A stretch of DNA of 64,000 nt from an uncultured Lachnospiraceae bacterium (GCA_910579935.1 CAJTVQ010000017.1:5512-69511); one strand, 5' to 3'; shown: positions 32,305 through 42,770, numbered from the stretch's first letter. A program made the numbers and translations. Notes: generated from the letters alone by a model not told the origin.

Positions 32305-34443
32305 ATGGATTTGGTTTATGATCAGGAGAAAACGGACAGGTATCGCAGACGGGCAGAAGAACTGGTTGCACAGATGACGCTGGAGGAAAAGGTTTTACAG
32401 ACAATGCACCGGACTCCGGCAATTGAACGCCTTGGGATTAAGGCATACAATTGGTGGAACGAGGCACTGCATGGAGTGGCGCGTGCGGGCACGGCGACTA
32501 TTTTTCCCCAGGCAATAGGACTGGCAGCGACCTTTGATGAGGAGCTGCTGGAGCAGATAGGGGATGCAGTGTCAACGGAGGCGCGGGCTAAATTCAATAT
32601 GCAGCAAAAAGGTGAGGACACGGATATATATAAAGGACTGACGTTTTGGGCGCCGAATGTCAATATATTCCGGGACCCGAGATGGGGAAGGGGACATGAA
32701 ACGTTTGGGGAAGACCCGTATCTGACTTCCAGGCTGGGGGTTCGTTACATTATGGGACTTCAGGGGCATGATGAAAATTATTTAAAAACGGCAGCCTGCG
32801 CAAAACATTTTGCAGTACATAGCGGACCGGAAAACCTGCGGCACAGCTTTGATGCCATAGTGAATGAACAGGATTTAAGGGAAACTTATCTGCCGGCGTT
32901 TCAGGCATGCGTGCAGGAAGCGAAAGTGGAAGCAGTGATGGGGGCATATAACCGTACGAACGGACAGCCATGCTGCGGGAGCAGGAGGCTGTTAACAGAA
33001 ATCCTGCGGCAGGAATGGGGATTTGAGGGGCATGTAACATCCGACTGCTGGGCGATCAGGGATTTTCATGAGAATCATTATGTTACCTCCAACGCAATGG
33101 AATCGGTTTCGCTTGCAATGAACAATGGGTGTGACCTGAACTGCGGTTCCCTGTTCGTCTATCTGGAAAAGGCGGTGCAGGAGGGAATGGTAGATGAGAA
33201 ACGGCTGGATGAAGCAGTGGTGAATTTGTTTACCGCACGCATGAAACTGGGAGTATTTGATGCAAAGGGGAAAAATCCATATGATGAAATTCCATATACA
33301 GTTGTGGATTCTCCTGAAATGAGAAAGCTGAATGAAAAAGTTTCGGAACGTTCGGTTGTTTTACTGAAGAATAAGGATCACATTCTGCCATTGAAGAAGG
33401 AAGAACTTCATACGATCGGTGTGATCGGACCGAATGCAGACAACCGCAGGGCCCTTGTTGGAAACTATGAAGGAACCGCATCACGTTACGTGACGGTTTT
33501 AGAGGGAATTCAGGATCATGCCGGTGACGGGGTGAGGGTACTTTACTCGGAAGGCTGTCATCTATATAAGGACAGGACCAGTTCCCTTGCAGATGCCAAT
33601 GACCGTGCTTCCGAAGTGCGCGGTGTCTGTGAAGCGAGTGATGTGGTCATTGCCGTCATGGGACTGGATGCTTCCCTGGAAGGGGAAGAAGGCGACACCG
33701 GTAATGAATACGGAAGCGGAGATAAACCGGATCTGCAGCTTCCGGGATTGCAGCATGATATTTTAAAACTTGCGAAGGAAAGCGGAAAACCGGTGATCCT
33801 GGTGCTTTTATCCGGAAGCGCCATGGCAGTGGCCTGGGAGGAAGAACACCTGGATGCGGTGATACAGGGGTGGTATCCCGGTGCGCAGGGCGGAACCGCG
33901 ATCGCAAGGATTCTTTTTGGAGATGCAAATCCGGAAGGAAAGCTGCCTGTGACGTTTTACCGTACTGCGGAAGAACTGCCGGATTTTGAGGATTATTCCA
34001 TGAAAGGCAGAACTTATCGTTACATGAAACAGAAAGCGCTCTATCCTTTCGGTTACGGATTGTCCTACACCGAATATGAATACCGGAATACGGAACTTCT
34101 GTCAGGGGATATCGGCGGAGGAAAAGGAGTCGTTCTGCGCACGGAAGTAAAGAATACCGGTAAAATGGACGGAATAGAAACGGTTCAGATTTATGTAGGG
34201 CTGGAGAGGGAGGACGCTCCCAATCCGCAGCTGAAACGGGTCGTAAAGGCGCCTTTAAAAGCAGGGGAAACCAGGCAGATAGAGGTTTTGCTGCCCAAGG
34301 AAGCATTTATGCTATGGGATGAGGAAGGAAAGCAGGTATTATACCCCGGAAAGTATCATATTTATCTGGGAGGATCCCAGCCGGATGAGAGAAGCAGGGA
34401 ACTGACCGGAAAGTCAGTGCAGCATTTATGGCTGGAACTTTGA
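32305..34443 (+). CDS. Glycoside hydrolase family 3 beta-xylosidase/glucosidase
   Basis: 712 residues with the three GH3 parts: the TIM-barrel (about 10-330) with the nucleophile Asp247 in VTSDCWAI, the alpha/beta sandwich (about 350-570) with GLDASLEGEEGD, and a C-terminal fibronectin-III-like domain (about 600-712). No signal peptide. The sequence PDFEDYSMKGRTYRY near the barrel-sandwich link resembles xylan 1,4-beta-xylosidases; beta-glucosidase cannot be excluded. ATG 32305 follows GGAAGGAGATACGGGCAGA. A gap of 139 bases from the GH43 gene. Confidence 0.9.
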   Translation: MDLVYDQEKTDRYRRRAEELVAQMTLEEKVLQTMHRTPAIERLGIKAYNWWNEALHGVARAGTATIFPQAIGLAATFDEELLEQIGDAVSTEARAKFNMQQKGEDTDIYKGLTFWAPNVNIFRDPRWGRGHETFGEDPYLTSRLGVRYIMGLQGHDENYLKTAACAKHFAVHSGPENLRHSFDAIVNEQDLRETYLPAFQACVQEAKVEAVMGAYNRTNGQPCCGSRRLLTEILRQEWGFEGHVTSDCWAIRDFHENHYVTSNAMESVSLAMNNGCDLNCGSLFVYLEKAVQEGMVDEKRLDEAVVNLFTARMKLGVFDAKGKNPYDEIPYTVVDSPEMRKLNEKVSERSVVLLKNKDHILPLKKEELHTIGVIGPNADNRRALVGNYEGTASRYVTVLEGIQDHAGDGVRVLYSEGCHLYKDRTSSLADANDRASEVRGVCEASDVVIAVMGLDASLEGEEGDTGNEYGSGDKPDLQLPGLQHDILKLAKESGKPVILVLLSGSAMAVAWEEEHLDAVIQGWYPGAQGGTAIARILFGDANPEGKLPVTFYRTAEELPDFEDYSMKGRTYRYMKQKALYPFGYGLSYTEYEYRNTELLSGDIGGGKGVVLRTEVKNTGKMDGIETVQIYVGLEREDAPNPQLKRVVKAPLKAGETRQIEVLLPKEAFMLWDEEGKQVLYPGKYHIYLGGSQPDERSRELTGKSVQHLWLEL

Positions 34444-34479
34444 AAGGGTATGAACGGACTGGAGGATATGGTTTCGGTA

Positions 34480-35424
34480 TCAGTCACTTTTAATATGGGA
34501 GTAGAAGTTTCTGTATTCGGAAGGGGCGCATCCTTTTAGCTGCCGGAAAATACGGTTAAAAGTGGTAAGACTGGAAAATCCGGACTGAAATGCGATCTCA
34601 TGGACAGGCATCCGGCCGTCCAGCAGCATTTTTGATGCTTCTGCGATCCGGACACTGCGCAGGTATTCCATAAATGTCTGGCCGGTACATTCTTTAAAAA
34701 TTCTGCTGAAATGAAATTTGGAATAACCTGCAAGTCCGGCTGCCTGTTCCAGAGAGATATTTTCCGAAAAACAGGAATCTACATATACAAATAATTTTTC
34801 CAGATTTTTGAAGAAGTGTTTCCTGTCCGGGGAAAGAGCGCCGAAGTCGGCGCGGTTCAGACAGCTGTTTCCAAGACTGGCAAAGAAGGAGAGCAGACCG
34901 GAATAGATTTTCATCTCCCAAAGAGGCGACTGCTGCCAGTAATATTCGGCCAGCTGAAGGATCTGACTGATCTCTTCTGCATAAATATCCCCAAAGTTTT
35001 CGTTATTTATCCGTATGGGACGGTTCAGCAGTGACAGGATATAGGAAAATCCGGGAAGGGAATGGAGAAAGTCCGGACGAAAGATATAGATAAATCTCGC
35101 GCCTCCGTCCGGGGCAGGATAGGAATGCAGAACACCGGGAGGAATCAGAAATATATCCCCGGGTTCCAAAGAATAGGAAACATTGTTTACAATTATGGTA
35201 AATTTCTGTTCCACGGGCGTAATGATCTCAAGGGCTTTGTGACAATGGGCGTCATATCCGCCAGTCTGGGTGTTGTACCAGAACCGGAATGTGGTATTTT
35301 TCAGGGTGACATAAGATTCTGTCCTATTTGTTTCTATGCAAAAGCCCCCGGAGCAGTGATCCGGCTGCTGCAGGTAAGTTTCATGCTGGGACCGGGTTAA
35401 CCGGTAAAGGGATTCGGGATTCAT
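34480..35424 (-). CDS. AraC-family regulator with cupin domain
   Basis: 314 residues: an N-terminal cupin sensor (about 50-175, with a DAHCHKALEI metal-like motif and a PGDIFLIPPG turn) and two C-terminal helix-turn-helix units (about 210-310, ENISLEQAAGLAGYSKFHFS and MPVHEIAFQSGFSSLTTFNR). ATG 35424 is used because it is preceded by AAAGGAAAACC and because further upstream the divergent kinase gene begins. It is the likely local regulator of the glycosidase genes, converging on the GH3 gene with a 36-base gap. Confidence 0.88.
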   Translation of the reverse strand: MNPESLYRLTRSQHETYLQQPDHCSGGFCIETNRTESYVTLKNTTFRFWYNTQTGGYDAHCHKALEIITPVEQKFTIIVNNVSYSLEPGDIFLIPPGVLHSYPAPDGGARFIYIFRPDFLHSLPGFSYILSLLNRPIRINNENFGDIYAEEISQILQLAEYYWQQSPLWEMKIYSGLLSFFASLGNSCLNRADFGALSPDRKHFFKNLEKLFVYVDSCFSENISLEQAAGLAGYSKFHFSRIFKECTGQTFMEYLRSVRIAEASKMLLDGRMPVHEIAFQSGFSSLTTFNRIFRQLKGCAPSEYRNFYSHIKSD

Positions 35425-35529
35425 GGGAGGTTTTCCTTTCTGTGTTTTTATGCATTTTGTTCTGATAGCAGTATAGAGGATAAAAAAGTGTATGTCAAAT
35501 TTCAAAAACAGGGGCAGCAAAGAAAAAAC

Positions 35530-37302
35530 ATGAAAATAACAGATACACTCTGCCGGAGGATAAATAATATCAGGCTGAGCAGGAAACTGGCGATCCTGTA
35601 TATATTCTGTGTGCTGCTGCCATTGGTCGTTACGGACAGTGTGATTCTGTATATCGTGGTGAACGATCAGCGTATCAAGCAGCGGCATGCCATGGAAAAT
35701 GAAGCAAGCGCCATACAGTACAGCCTGACAAACAGTATCGATTATGCGGCGGCTACGGCAAAGCAGATCTATCTGAATGAGTATGTCGAAAAATATCTGA
35801 ATGGTGAATATGAGAATGCGCTTGCATATGTCGGGGCATATCAGGATTTTATGAAAACGACCCTGTTTAAGAGCGGCGCCGGAATGGATAACACGATCAT
35901 CACGATGTACGCGGATAATCCCACGATCATAAACGGAGGTGAATTTTCCAGGCTGTCTGCCATAACAGACACGGGCTGGTACCGTACTTTTGAAGAATCC
36001 GGACAGAATGAGATGCTGTATTTCTATTATGATGACGAGCGGATTCCGGTAGTGGAAGCAAAACGGAAGATTCTCTTTTTAAAAAAGCTTGATTTTTTCA
36101 GTGGAAACACGTGTGATAAATTCTTAAAGATAGAACTTGATTATGGAAGGATGGTGCGGGGACTGGTGAAACTGGGATACGAATTCCCGGTATATGTCTG
36201 CCAGGGTGACAGGGTGCTGCTGTCAAATGACGGGCATGGCAGTATCAGTCAGAATTTTAACCGGTTTACGTTAAAGAACAGGGTCGGTGTGAGTAAAGAG
36301 ATAACGATGTACAACTGTGAACTGCAGATTTATATTTTGGAACCGGAGGCGGATGTGTGGAAAGACATCCGGGAGAATATGCCGCTGATAGCGCTGCTCA
36401 TACTCATCAATGTGGTTCTTCCGTGGAAACTCATGAGGGAACTGAACCGTTCGCTTACCGTGAGGATTGAGCGGCTGGGCAGGGTATTTGATAATGTGGG
36501 GGATGAGGAACTTAGTCTGATCGATGAGATCAGCGGCAGCGATGAGATCGGCAGGCTTATGGAAAATTATAACAGAATGGCGGTGAGGATCAATGAGCTG
36601 ATCCAGACCGTCTACAAGGACCGCATCCGGGAACAGGAGATGGATATTGCAAGGCAGAATGCAGAACTTTTGGCGCTCCACAGTCAGATCGATCCGCATT
36701 TCCTGTTTAATGCGCTGGAAAGCATCCGGATGCACTGTGTTCTCCGGAAAGAGCCTGAAATCGCGCAGATGGTGGAGAAACTTGCGGTTATGGAAAGGCA
36801 GAATGTGGACTGGGCGGCAGATACACTGGAAATCGGTGAGGAGATGGAGTTTGTGGAGGCGTATCTCAGCCTGCAGAAATATCGGTTCGGCGACAGGCTG
36901 TCCTATGAACTGGATGTGGAACAGGGATGTCAGGGTATCCGTATTCCGAAGCTGACAGTCGTAACATTTGTGGAAAATGCCTGCGTCCACGGGATCGAGA
37001 ACAAAACGGCACATGGCTGGATTTTTGTACGTATCTATATGGAAGAAATGGAAGAAGCAGGCGGAATCTTATGCATGGAAGTAGAGGATACCGGGTGCGG
37101 CATGGAGGAAGAGGAGAGGCAGAAGATTCTCGGTCTGATGCAGAATGCAAGCATTGACCGGCTGAAGGAAAAGGGAAGGGTAGGGATCGTAAATGCCTGT
37201 CTGCGTTTGAAAATGGTAACAGGGGGACGGGCCGGATTTGCACTGGAAAGCGAAAAAGGCGTGGGAACAATGGTACAGATACGGATTCCGTTTGAAACGT
37301 AA
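35530..37302 (+). CDS. YesM-type sensor histidine kinase
   Basis: 590 residues: membrane segment 1 (about 22-42), an external sensor region (about 45-285), membrane segment 2 (about 288-305), HAMP, then the His_kinase domain with the phospho-acceptor in LLALHSQIDPHFLFNALESI and an ATPase domain with FVENACVHGIENK and EVEDTGCGMEEEE. Such kinases pair with YesN-type regulators to control polysaccharide uptake genes. Start ATG 35530 follows a purine-rich tract; a GTG at 35488 is less likely. Its partner starts 25 bases downstream. Confidence 0.88.
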   Translation: MKITDTLCRRINNIRLSRKLAILYIFCVLLPLVVTDSVILYIVVNDQRIKQRHAMENEASAIQYSLTNSIDYAAATAKQIYLNEYVEKYLNGEYENALAYVGAYQDFMKTTLFKSGAGMDNTIITMYADNPTIINGGEFSRLSAITDTGWYRTFEESGQNEMLYFYYDDERIPVVEAKRKILFLKKLDFFSGNTCDKFLKIELDYGRMVRGLVKLGYEFPVYVCQGDRVLLSNDGHGSISQNFNRFTLKNRVGVSKEITMYNCELQIYILEPEADVWKDIRENMPLIALLILINVVLPWKLMRELNRSLTVRIERLGRVFDNVGDEELSLIDEISGSDEIGRLMENYNRMAVRINELIQTVYKDRIREQEMDIARQNAELLALHSQIDPHFLFNALESIRMHCVLRKEPEIAQMVEKLAVMERQNVDWAADTLEIGEEMEFVEAYLSLQKYRFGDRLSYELDVEQGCQGIRIPKLTVVTFVENACVHGIENKTAHGWIFVRIYMEEMEEAGGILCMEVEDTGCGMEEEERQKILGLMQNASIDRLKEKGRVGIVNACLRLKMVTGGRAGFALESEKGVGTMVQIRIPFET

Positions 37303-37327
37303 TGGGAAAGTTTTTGGGGGACAAACT

Positions 37328-38938
37328 ATGTTAAAGGTATTACTTGTAGATGATGAACCGTTTATCGTGCAGGGACTGTCCATGCTTCTGGACTGGGAAA
37401 AGGAAGGCTGTGTCATTGCCGCCACGGCGCAGAACGGCAGGGAAGCGCTGGAGTATCTGCGGACAAACAGGGTAGACCTGATCATAGCGGATATCAGAAT
37501 GCCGGAGATGACAGGACTGGAACTGCTTGAAACCATACGCAGGGAGCAGATTTCGGATGCATATTTTGTCATACTCAGCGGTTATAGTGAATTTTCCTAT
37601 GCGCAGCAGGCGATACATTATTCCTGTATGGATTATGTATTAAAGCCTGTGGAAAGGGAAGTCCTGGCGGAGATCATCAGTAAGGCAGCCAATATGTCAG
37701 CAACCGAAGTGCAGCGGCAGGAAGACAAACAGGAGATGGAGAGGGCGTATCTGGCAAGAAATGTGATCTCCCTGCTGCTGGGCAAGCACGATGGGATGAA
37801 TCTGGAATATGTTACCGGTCATATGTGTCTTTCCGGCGGAGTCAGGTATATTGATATACAGCTGGCGGAGGCCCTGGATCCGGAGGAGGTGGAAGATATG
37901 GAGATGCGTTCCCTGCAGAGAAAACTTTACCAAAGCTGCAGGGAATTTCTGAAAGAGGATGAGTCGCATTGCATTCTTGACGTTTCTTCCGAAGGAAATA
38001 TATATGATGTCGGATTGATCTACTGCGACCGTATGGCGGTTCAAAAAGGCTGTTCGGAAAAGGGATATCTGGAAAAGCTCCTGGATCACCTGAGCGCGGC
38101 GCTGAAGCATAAACCGGTGATGCTGGTGGGAAAGAGGGTTGCGGATATTTCCGCCATATCAAAATCCTATGGCACGGCCTGTATGCTGAATTCCCTGCAG
38201 GCATTCCATGACCGGAAAAGTATTTATTTTTATGAGGAGGAAATTCAGGTCAACAGCAGCGGCATTCTCCTGTGCAAGGCAGAGATCGATAACCTGATCT
38301 CTGCGATAGGGCAGAATGATAAGGCGCGGATTTATGCGGCAGTAGACAGGATGTATGGGGAACTGCGCAGGGTGGGGGCGATGGGGGAGACCATTAACCT
38401 CAATATCAATTATCTCCTGTTTCAGCTCATCCATGCCGCGACAGAGCAGGACGACTGTGTCAATCAGGAAGAAATCCTGCACCGGATCAGCGAGAGTGTT
38501 TTTGAAGAAGGCGCGAAAAGGGGAAGCCGGATACACCTGGCAAGATTTGCCTGTGAGTATGCAGAATATCTTGCTCAGCTTCGGAAAAATGTTTCGAGGG
38601 GTGTCCTGGCATTGATCGAGCAGGAGGTCAGGGAACATTTTGCAGAAAATCTGACACTGCGTGATTTGGGACAGAAGTATTATATCAACAATGTCTATCT
38701 TGGCCAGGTATTCCGCAAAAAATATGATCAGTCTTTCAAGGATTATCTGAATCATTACCGTATCGAGCAGGCAGCACGTCTTCTGGTGTGCACGGATGAT
38801 AAGATTTATAAGATCGCGGAGGACGTGGGTTATAAGAATACTGATTACTTTATCAATAAGTTTATTGCAGCAAAGGGCTGCACGCCGTCCAAGTTCAGGA
38901 AACAGTCTGCAAAGACCGGAGAGAAAAAGGCAGAATGA
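37328..38938 (+). CDS. YesN-type response regulator (REC-AraC)
   Basis: 536 residues. The receiver domain (1-120) has VDDEP, the phospho-acceptor Asp in LIIADIRMPEMTG (about 55) and Lys in YVLKPVE. A long middle region (about 130-420) of unknown fold leads to two AraC helix-turn-helix units at the C-terminus (LTLRDLGQKYYINNVYLGQV and YKIAEDVGYKNTDYFINK). It should activate the ABC transporter operon just downstream when xylo-oligosaccharide is sensed. ATG follows GGGGGACAAACT. Confidence 0.9.
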   Translation: MLKVLLVDDEPFIVQGLSMLLDWEKEGCVIAATAQNGREALEYLRTNRVDLIIADIRMPEMTGLELLETIRREQISDAYFVILSGYSEFSYAQQAIHYSCMDYVLKPVEREVLAEIISKAANMSATEVQRQEDKQEMERAYLARNVISLLLGKHDGMNLEYVTGHMCLSGGVRYIDIQLAEALDPEEVEDMEMRSLQRKLYQSCREFLKEDESHCILDVSSEGNIYDVGLIYCDRMAVQKGCSEKGYLEKLLDHLSAALKHKPVMLVGKRVADISAISKSYGTACMLNSLQAFHDRKSIYFYEEEIQVNSSGILLCKAEIDNLISAIGQNDKARIYAAVDRMYGELRRVGAMGETINLNINYLLFQLIHAATEQDDCVNQEEILHRISESVFEEGAKRGSRIHLARFACEYAEYLAQLRKNVSRGVLALIEQEVREHFAENLTLRDLGQKYYINNVYLGQVFRKKYDQSFKDYLNHYRIEQAARLLVCTDDKIYKIAEDVGYKNTDYFINKFIAAKGCTPSKFRKQSAKTGEKKAE

Positions 38939-38950
38939 TATGGAAGGGGG

Positions 38951-38982
38951 AAAAGTATAGGTGCATCATCTATACTTTTTTA
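38951..38982 (+). terminator. Terminator after the two-component genes
   Basis: A perfect ten-base stem AAAAGTATAG / CTATACTTTT around GTGCATCAT, followed by more T residues. Confidence 0.8.
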
Positions 38983-39065
38983 TGTTTTTATATATCGTTT
39001 GTTGGGTTTTTTCCGACGCTGTAAATTATAAAATAAAATTACAAAAAAACAAGGGAGGCAATCGT

Positions 39066-40799
39066 ATGAAAGCAAAAAAAGTACTATCGGCATTGCTGGC
39101 AGCAGCGATGATATCTGCAATGTTTGCCGGCTGCGGAGGCAGTGACAATGCGCAGACGGATGCAGGCACAAGCACGGGTGCGGGCACACAGGAGGCGGGA
39201 GAAAGCGGAAACAGCGGGGCATCGGATTCGGGAGAAGTAAAAGAGTTTACGGCGTTTTTTGCAGTTCCCGGTTCAGAGATCAATGATGACAATGAGATTC
39301 AGCAGATGCTTGCGGAGATGACCGGAGTAAAAGTGAAAGAGACATGGCTTACAGGGCAGACGGCACAGGAGGCAGTCGGTACGCTGATTGCAGGCGGTGA
39401 ATATCCGGACTTTATCGACGGCAGCGACGGTATGGGACAGCTTTATGACGCAGGCGCGCTTGTGCCTTTGGATGATTATATTGAAAAATATCCGAATATC
39501 AAGGATTACCTGACAGAGGAAGAGTGGGACAGACTCAGGCAGGATGACGGGCATATCTACTGGATCAATCAGTTTAACAACATCTATGGGGAAGAAAAAG
39601 CAACGACACATAACGATGAGGCATTTTGGATACAGACAAGAGTGCTTGAGTGGGCGGGATATCCCGAAGTACATACCATGGACCAGTATTTTGACCTGAT
39701 CGAGAGATATAATGAAGCAAATCCCACGATGGAAGACGGCACAGCCAATATTCCGTACACGATTTTATGTGATGACTGGCGGTATTTCTGTCTGGAGAAC
39801 GCACCTGAGTTCCTTGACGGATATCCGAATGACGGAAGCTGTATCGTAGATCCGGATACGCTTACGATCATTGATTATAATACGACACCGACCGCAAAGA
39901 GATATTTCCAGAAGCTGAACGAGGAATTTAAAAAAGGTATTGTGGATCCGGAATCTTTCACGCAGACCTATGATGAATATATTGCAAAGCTTTCCACGGG
40001 GCGCGTGCTGGGCATGATCGACCAGTGGTGGGATTTCGCTTACAACGTAAACGATTCCTTAAAGCAGCAGGGACTGGACCTGAAAGGATGCAACTATGTT
40101 CCGCTTCCGATCACCATTGAGGAGGGAATCAAAAACCAGTGGCACAATTCAGGCGGAGTGCTGAATACGGCGAACGGACTTGCGGTTACGGTAAGCTGCA
40201 AGGATGTGGAAGGTGCCATGCAGTTTGTCAATGACCTCTTGGGACAGGAAGCGCACGACCTTCGTTTCTGGGGCGTGAAAGGCGTGGACTATGACGTAGA
40301 TGAAAGCGGTGAGTTTTTCCGGACTGAGGATATGAGGATGCAGGCTTCCAATACGGCTTACAAGGCTTCCCACTTATGCAGTTATTCCTATTTCCCGCAG
40401 TATGTAGGTACAAGCAGGGACGGCATCAATGCCATGAGGCCGGATAACCAGCCGAAGGAGTTTTATGACAGTCTGAGTGAGAATGTACAGAAATGCTTTA
40501 CGGCATATAATGCGGAAACTTATGTGGATATGCTGGGTACAAGCGAGGCTCCCGGACCATGGTATCCGATGTATTCTTACTCCAATAATATGACGACAGC
40601 TACGGAAGGCGGTATGGCCTGGACAAAGATGGGAGAGATCAAGCATGAATATCTGCCCAAGGTAGTCATGGCAGATGATTTCGAGGCGGCATGGGCGGAG
40701 TACATGGAAGTGTATAACGGATGCAACCCGCAGGCATTTATAGACGAGATGCAGGCAGAACTTGACCGCAGAATGGAAGAAGCTGCAAAATACAACTAA
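39066..40799 (+). CDS. Sugar ABC transporter solute-binding lipoprotein
   Basis: 577 residues. A lipoprotein signal peptide ends in the lipobox MFAGC (Cys near 21), followed by a Ser/Gly/Thr-rich linker to about 58 and an extracellular solute-binding type 1 domain of the large LipO/YtcQ class. Abundant Trp and Tyr residues fit an oligosaccharide ligand. It precedes two permeases of the LplB/YtcP class. ATG 39066 follows AAGGGAGGCAATCGT. The transporter lacks its own ATPase; CUT1 systems of this class use a shared MsmX-like ATPase encoded elsewhere. Confidence 0.92.
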   Translation: MKAKKVLSALLAAAMISAMFAGCGGSDNAQTDAGTSTGAGTQEAGESGNSGASDSGEVKEFTAFFAVPGSEINDDNEIQQMLAEMTGVKVKETWLTGQTAQEAVGTLIAGGEYPDFIDGSDGMGQLYDAGALVPLDDYIEKYPNIKDYLTEEEWDRLRQDDGHIYWINQFNNIYGEEKATTHNDEAFWIQTRVLEWAGYPEVHTMDQYFDLIERYNEANPTMEDGTANIPYTILCDDWRYFCLENAPEFLDGYPNDGSCIVDPDTLTIIDYNTTPTAKRYFQKLNEEFKKGIVDPESFTQTYDEYIAKLSTGRVLGMIDQWWDFAYNVNDSLKQQGLDLKGCNYVPLPITIEEGIKNQWHNSGGVLNTANGLAVTVSCKDVEGAMQFVNDLLGQEAHDLRFWGVKGVDYDVDESGEFFRTEDMRMQASNTAYKASHLCSYSYFPQYVGTSRDGINAMRPDNQPKEFYDSLSENVQKCFTAYNAETYVDMLGTSEAPGPWYPMYSYSNNMTTATEGGMAWTKMGEIKHEYLPKVVMADDFEAAWAEYMEVYNGCNPQAFIDEMQAELDRRMEEAAKYN

Positions 40800-40820
40800 A
40801 TTCGGATAGCTGATCGGACA

Positions 40821-40847
40821 GGGCGGACATGTGTTATGGGTCCGCCC
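40821..40847 (+). terminator. Hairpin between binding protein and permease genes
   Basis: GGGCGGAC / GTCCGCCC pairs perfectly over eight bases and is followed by TTTAT. Position and strength suggest a partial terminator or 3' stabiliser allowing more binding protein than permease. Confidence 0.65.
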
Positions 40848-40867
40848 TTTATGGAAGGAGGGAAAAT

Positions 40868-41797
40868 ATGGCTTCAAAGGAAAAAAAGAGAAACATAACG
40901 TGGAAAGAAGTCAAAAAGCAGAGAGTACTTATCATATGGTCATTGGTCATCGTAATATATGGCATCATCTTTTGCTATCTGCCGTTAGGCGGGTGGATAA
41001 TGGCATTCCAGAACTACAAGCCGAAGGACGGACTGTTCCACTCCGCTTTTATAGGACTGGATAAGTTCCGGCAGCTGTTTTCGGACGACACGTTTATTCG
41101 TGTGATCCGCAACACACTGGGGATGGGTGTGATTAACCTGGTGGTTACTTTTGTAATGGCAATTGTGTTTGCCATTCTGTTAAATGAGGTGAAATCCAAC
41201 GGGGGCAAGAAGACGGTGCAGACAATCTCTTATCTTCCCCACTTCCTCTCATGGATCATTGTTACGGGTATCTTGCATGATGCTCTGTCAAGTACGGGAA
41301 TTATAAATGAACTGCTTCTGAAACTGCATATTTTGGACCAGCCTCTTAATTTCTTTGCACACCCCAGGTTTTTCTGGCCCATCGTGGCTTTTGCAAATGT
41401 ATGGAAAGAAACAGGATGGAATGCCATTATCTATCTGTCTGCGATTACGGCGATCGATCCGTCGCTCTATGAGGCGGCAAACATAGACGGCGCCGGACGC
41501 TGGGCGCGTATCCGGTATGTGACGCTTCCAAGTATCAAACCGACGATCGTGATCCTCCTGCTGATGAATGTGGGGAATGTGTTAAATGCAGGATTTGAAA
41601 TTCAGTATCTGCTCGGAAACGGTCTGGTAAAGAGCGTATCAGAGACGATCGATATCTATGTGCTGAAATGGGGCATCAGCCAGAACGACTTTGCCATCGG
41701 TACTGCGGCAGGTATCTTCAAAAGTTTCGTAAGTATCGTGCTGATCGTAATTGCAAACCAGATTGCAAAGAGAAACGGGGAAGAACGGTTATTCTAG
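40868..41797 (+). CDS. ABC transporter permease, LplB type
   Basis: 309 residues, six membrane segments and the EAA-loop YEAANIDGAGRWARIRYVTLP near 215-235 that contacts the ATPase. It belongs to the MalF-like CUT1 permeases. ATG 40868 follows GGAAGGAGGGAAAAT. The second permease starts 13 bases after its stop. Confidence 0.92.
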   Translation: MASKEKKRNITWKEVKKQRVLIIWSLVIVIYGIIFCYLPLGGWIMAFQNYKPKDGLFHSAFIGLDKFRQLFSDDTFIRVIRNTLGMGVINLVVTFVMAIVFAILLNEVKSNGGKKTVQTISYLPHFLSWIIVTGILHDALSSTGIINELLLKLHILDQPLNFFAHPRFFWPIVAFANVWKETGWNAIIYLSAITAIDPSLYEAANIDGAGRWARIRYVTLPSIKPTIVILLLMNVGNVLNAGFEIQYLLGNGLVKSVSETIDIYVLKWGISQNDFAIGTAAGIFKSFVSIVLIVIANQIAKRNGEERLF

Positions 41798-41810
41798 AAA
41801 GGAGAAGCAA

Positions 41811-42713
41811 ATGGAAAAAATAAAAAGCAGCAGGAAGAAAACTTCTGTTTGGGATAAAGTGTTTGTTGTGTGCAATACATTGTTTATGGTTGCATTTGTG
41901 GTCATCACACTGTATCCGGTACTGAATACGCTGGCAATCTCATTTAATGACGGTACGGATGCGCTGCGGGGCGGAATTTATCTTTGGCCCAGGAAATGGA
42001 CGCTTAAAAATTATATCACCGTGCTCGAAAAGCAAAATCTTATCACGGGGGCATATATTACCGTTGCAAGGACGGTCATAGGGACGTTGCTTGCACTGGC
42101 GGCAAACGCGCTCCTGGCTTTTATCGTGAGTAGAAAAAACTTTCTTTTTAAGCGGGGACTATCGCTGTTCTGGGTAATTACAATGTATGTAAACGGCGGT
42201 ATGATTCCGACCTTCCTGCTGTACAAGGGGCTCGGACTTACCAACAGTTTCTGGGTGTATGTGATTCCGGGTATGTTCAGCGCTTTTAATATGCTCGTGA
42301 TCCGTACTTATATGACAGGCATTCCGGACAGCCTTGAAGAATCGGCACAGCTTGACGGGGCGGGTTATATGACTATTTTCGTAAAGATCATTTCGCCGCT
42401 CTGCAAACCGGTGTATGCGACAGTCGCGCTTTTTGTGGCAGTGGGACAGTGGAATTCATGGTTCGATGCCATGCTCTATAACAGGATGAGCCAGAATCTG
42501 ACCACGCTGCAGTATGAGCTGATGAAGTTGCTGTCATCGGTTACGAATCAGGGTACTTCGGCAGAAGCAATGAAAAACGCGGCGGGAACGGTAACCCCGA
42601 CTTCGGTCCGTGCCGCGGCTACGGTTCTGACCATGCTTCCGATCGTCTGTCTGTATCCGTTCCTGCAAAGATACTTTGTGACCGGGCTTACCATCGGGGG
42701 CGTGAAGGAGTAA
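41811..42713 (+). CDS. ABC transporter permease, YtcP type
   Basis: 300 residues, six membrane segments and the EAA loop EESAQLDGAGYMTIFVKIISP near 180-200. MalG-like CUT1 permease and partner of the preceding gene. ATG 41811 follows AGAAAGGAGAAGCAA. Confidence 0.92.
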   Translation: MEKIKSSRKKTSVWDKVFVVCNTLFMVAFVVITLYPVLNTLAISFNDGTDALRGGIYLWPRKWTLKNYITVLEKQNLITGAYITVARTVIGTLLALAANALLAFIVSRKNFLFKRGLSLFWVITMYVNGGMIPTFLLYKGLGLTNSFWVYVIPGMFSAFNMLVIRTYMTGIPDSLEESAQLDGAGYMTIFVKIISPLCKPVYATVALFVAVGQWNSWFDAMLYNRMSQNLTTLQYELMKLLSSVTNQGTSAEAMKNAAGTVTPTSVRAAATVLTMLPIVCLYPFLQRYFVTGLTIGGVKE

Positions 42714-42770
42714 AATTATGTGTGAGGACAGCGGGCAGGGGATGCTGCTGAGAAAGGCATGGTTATTTAT

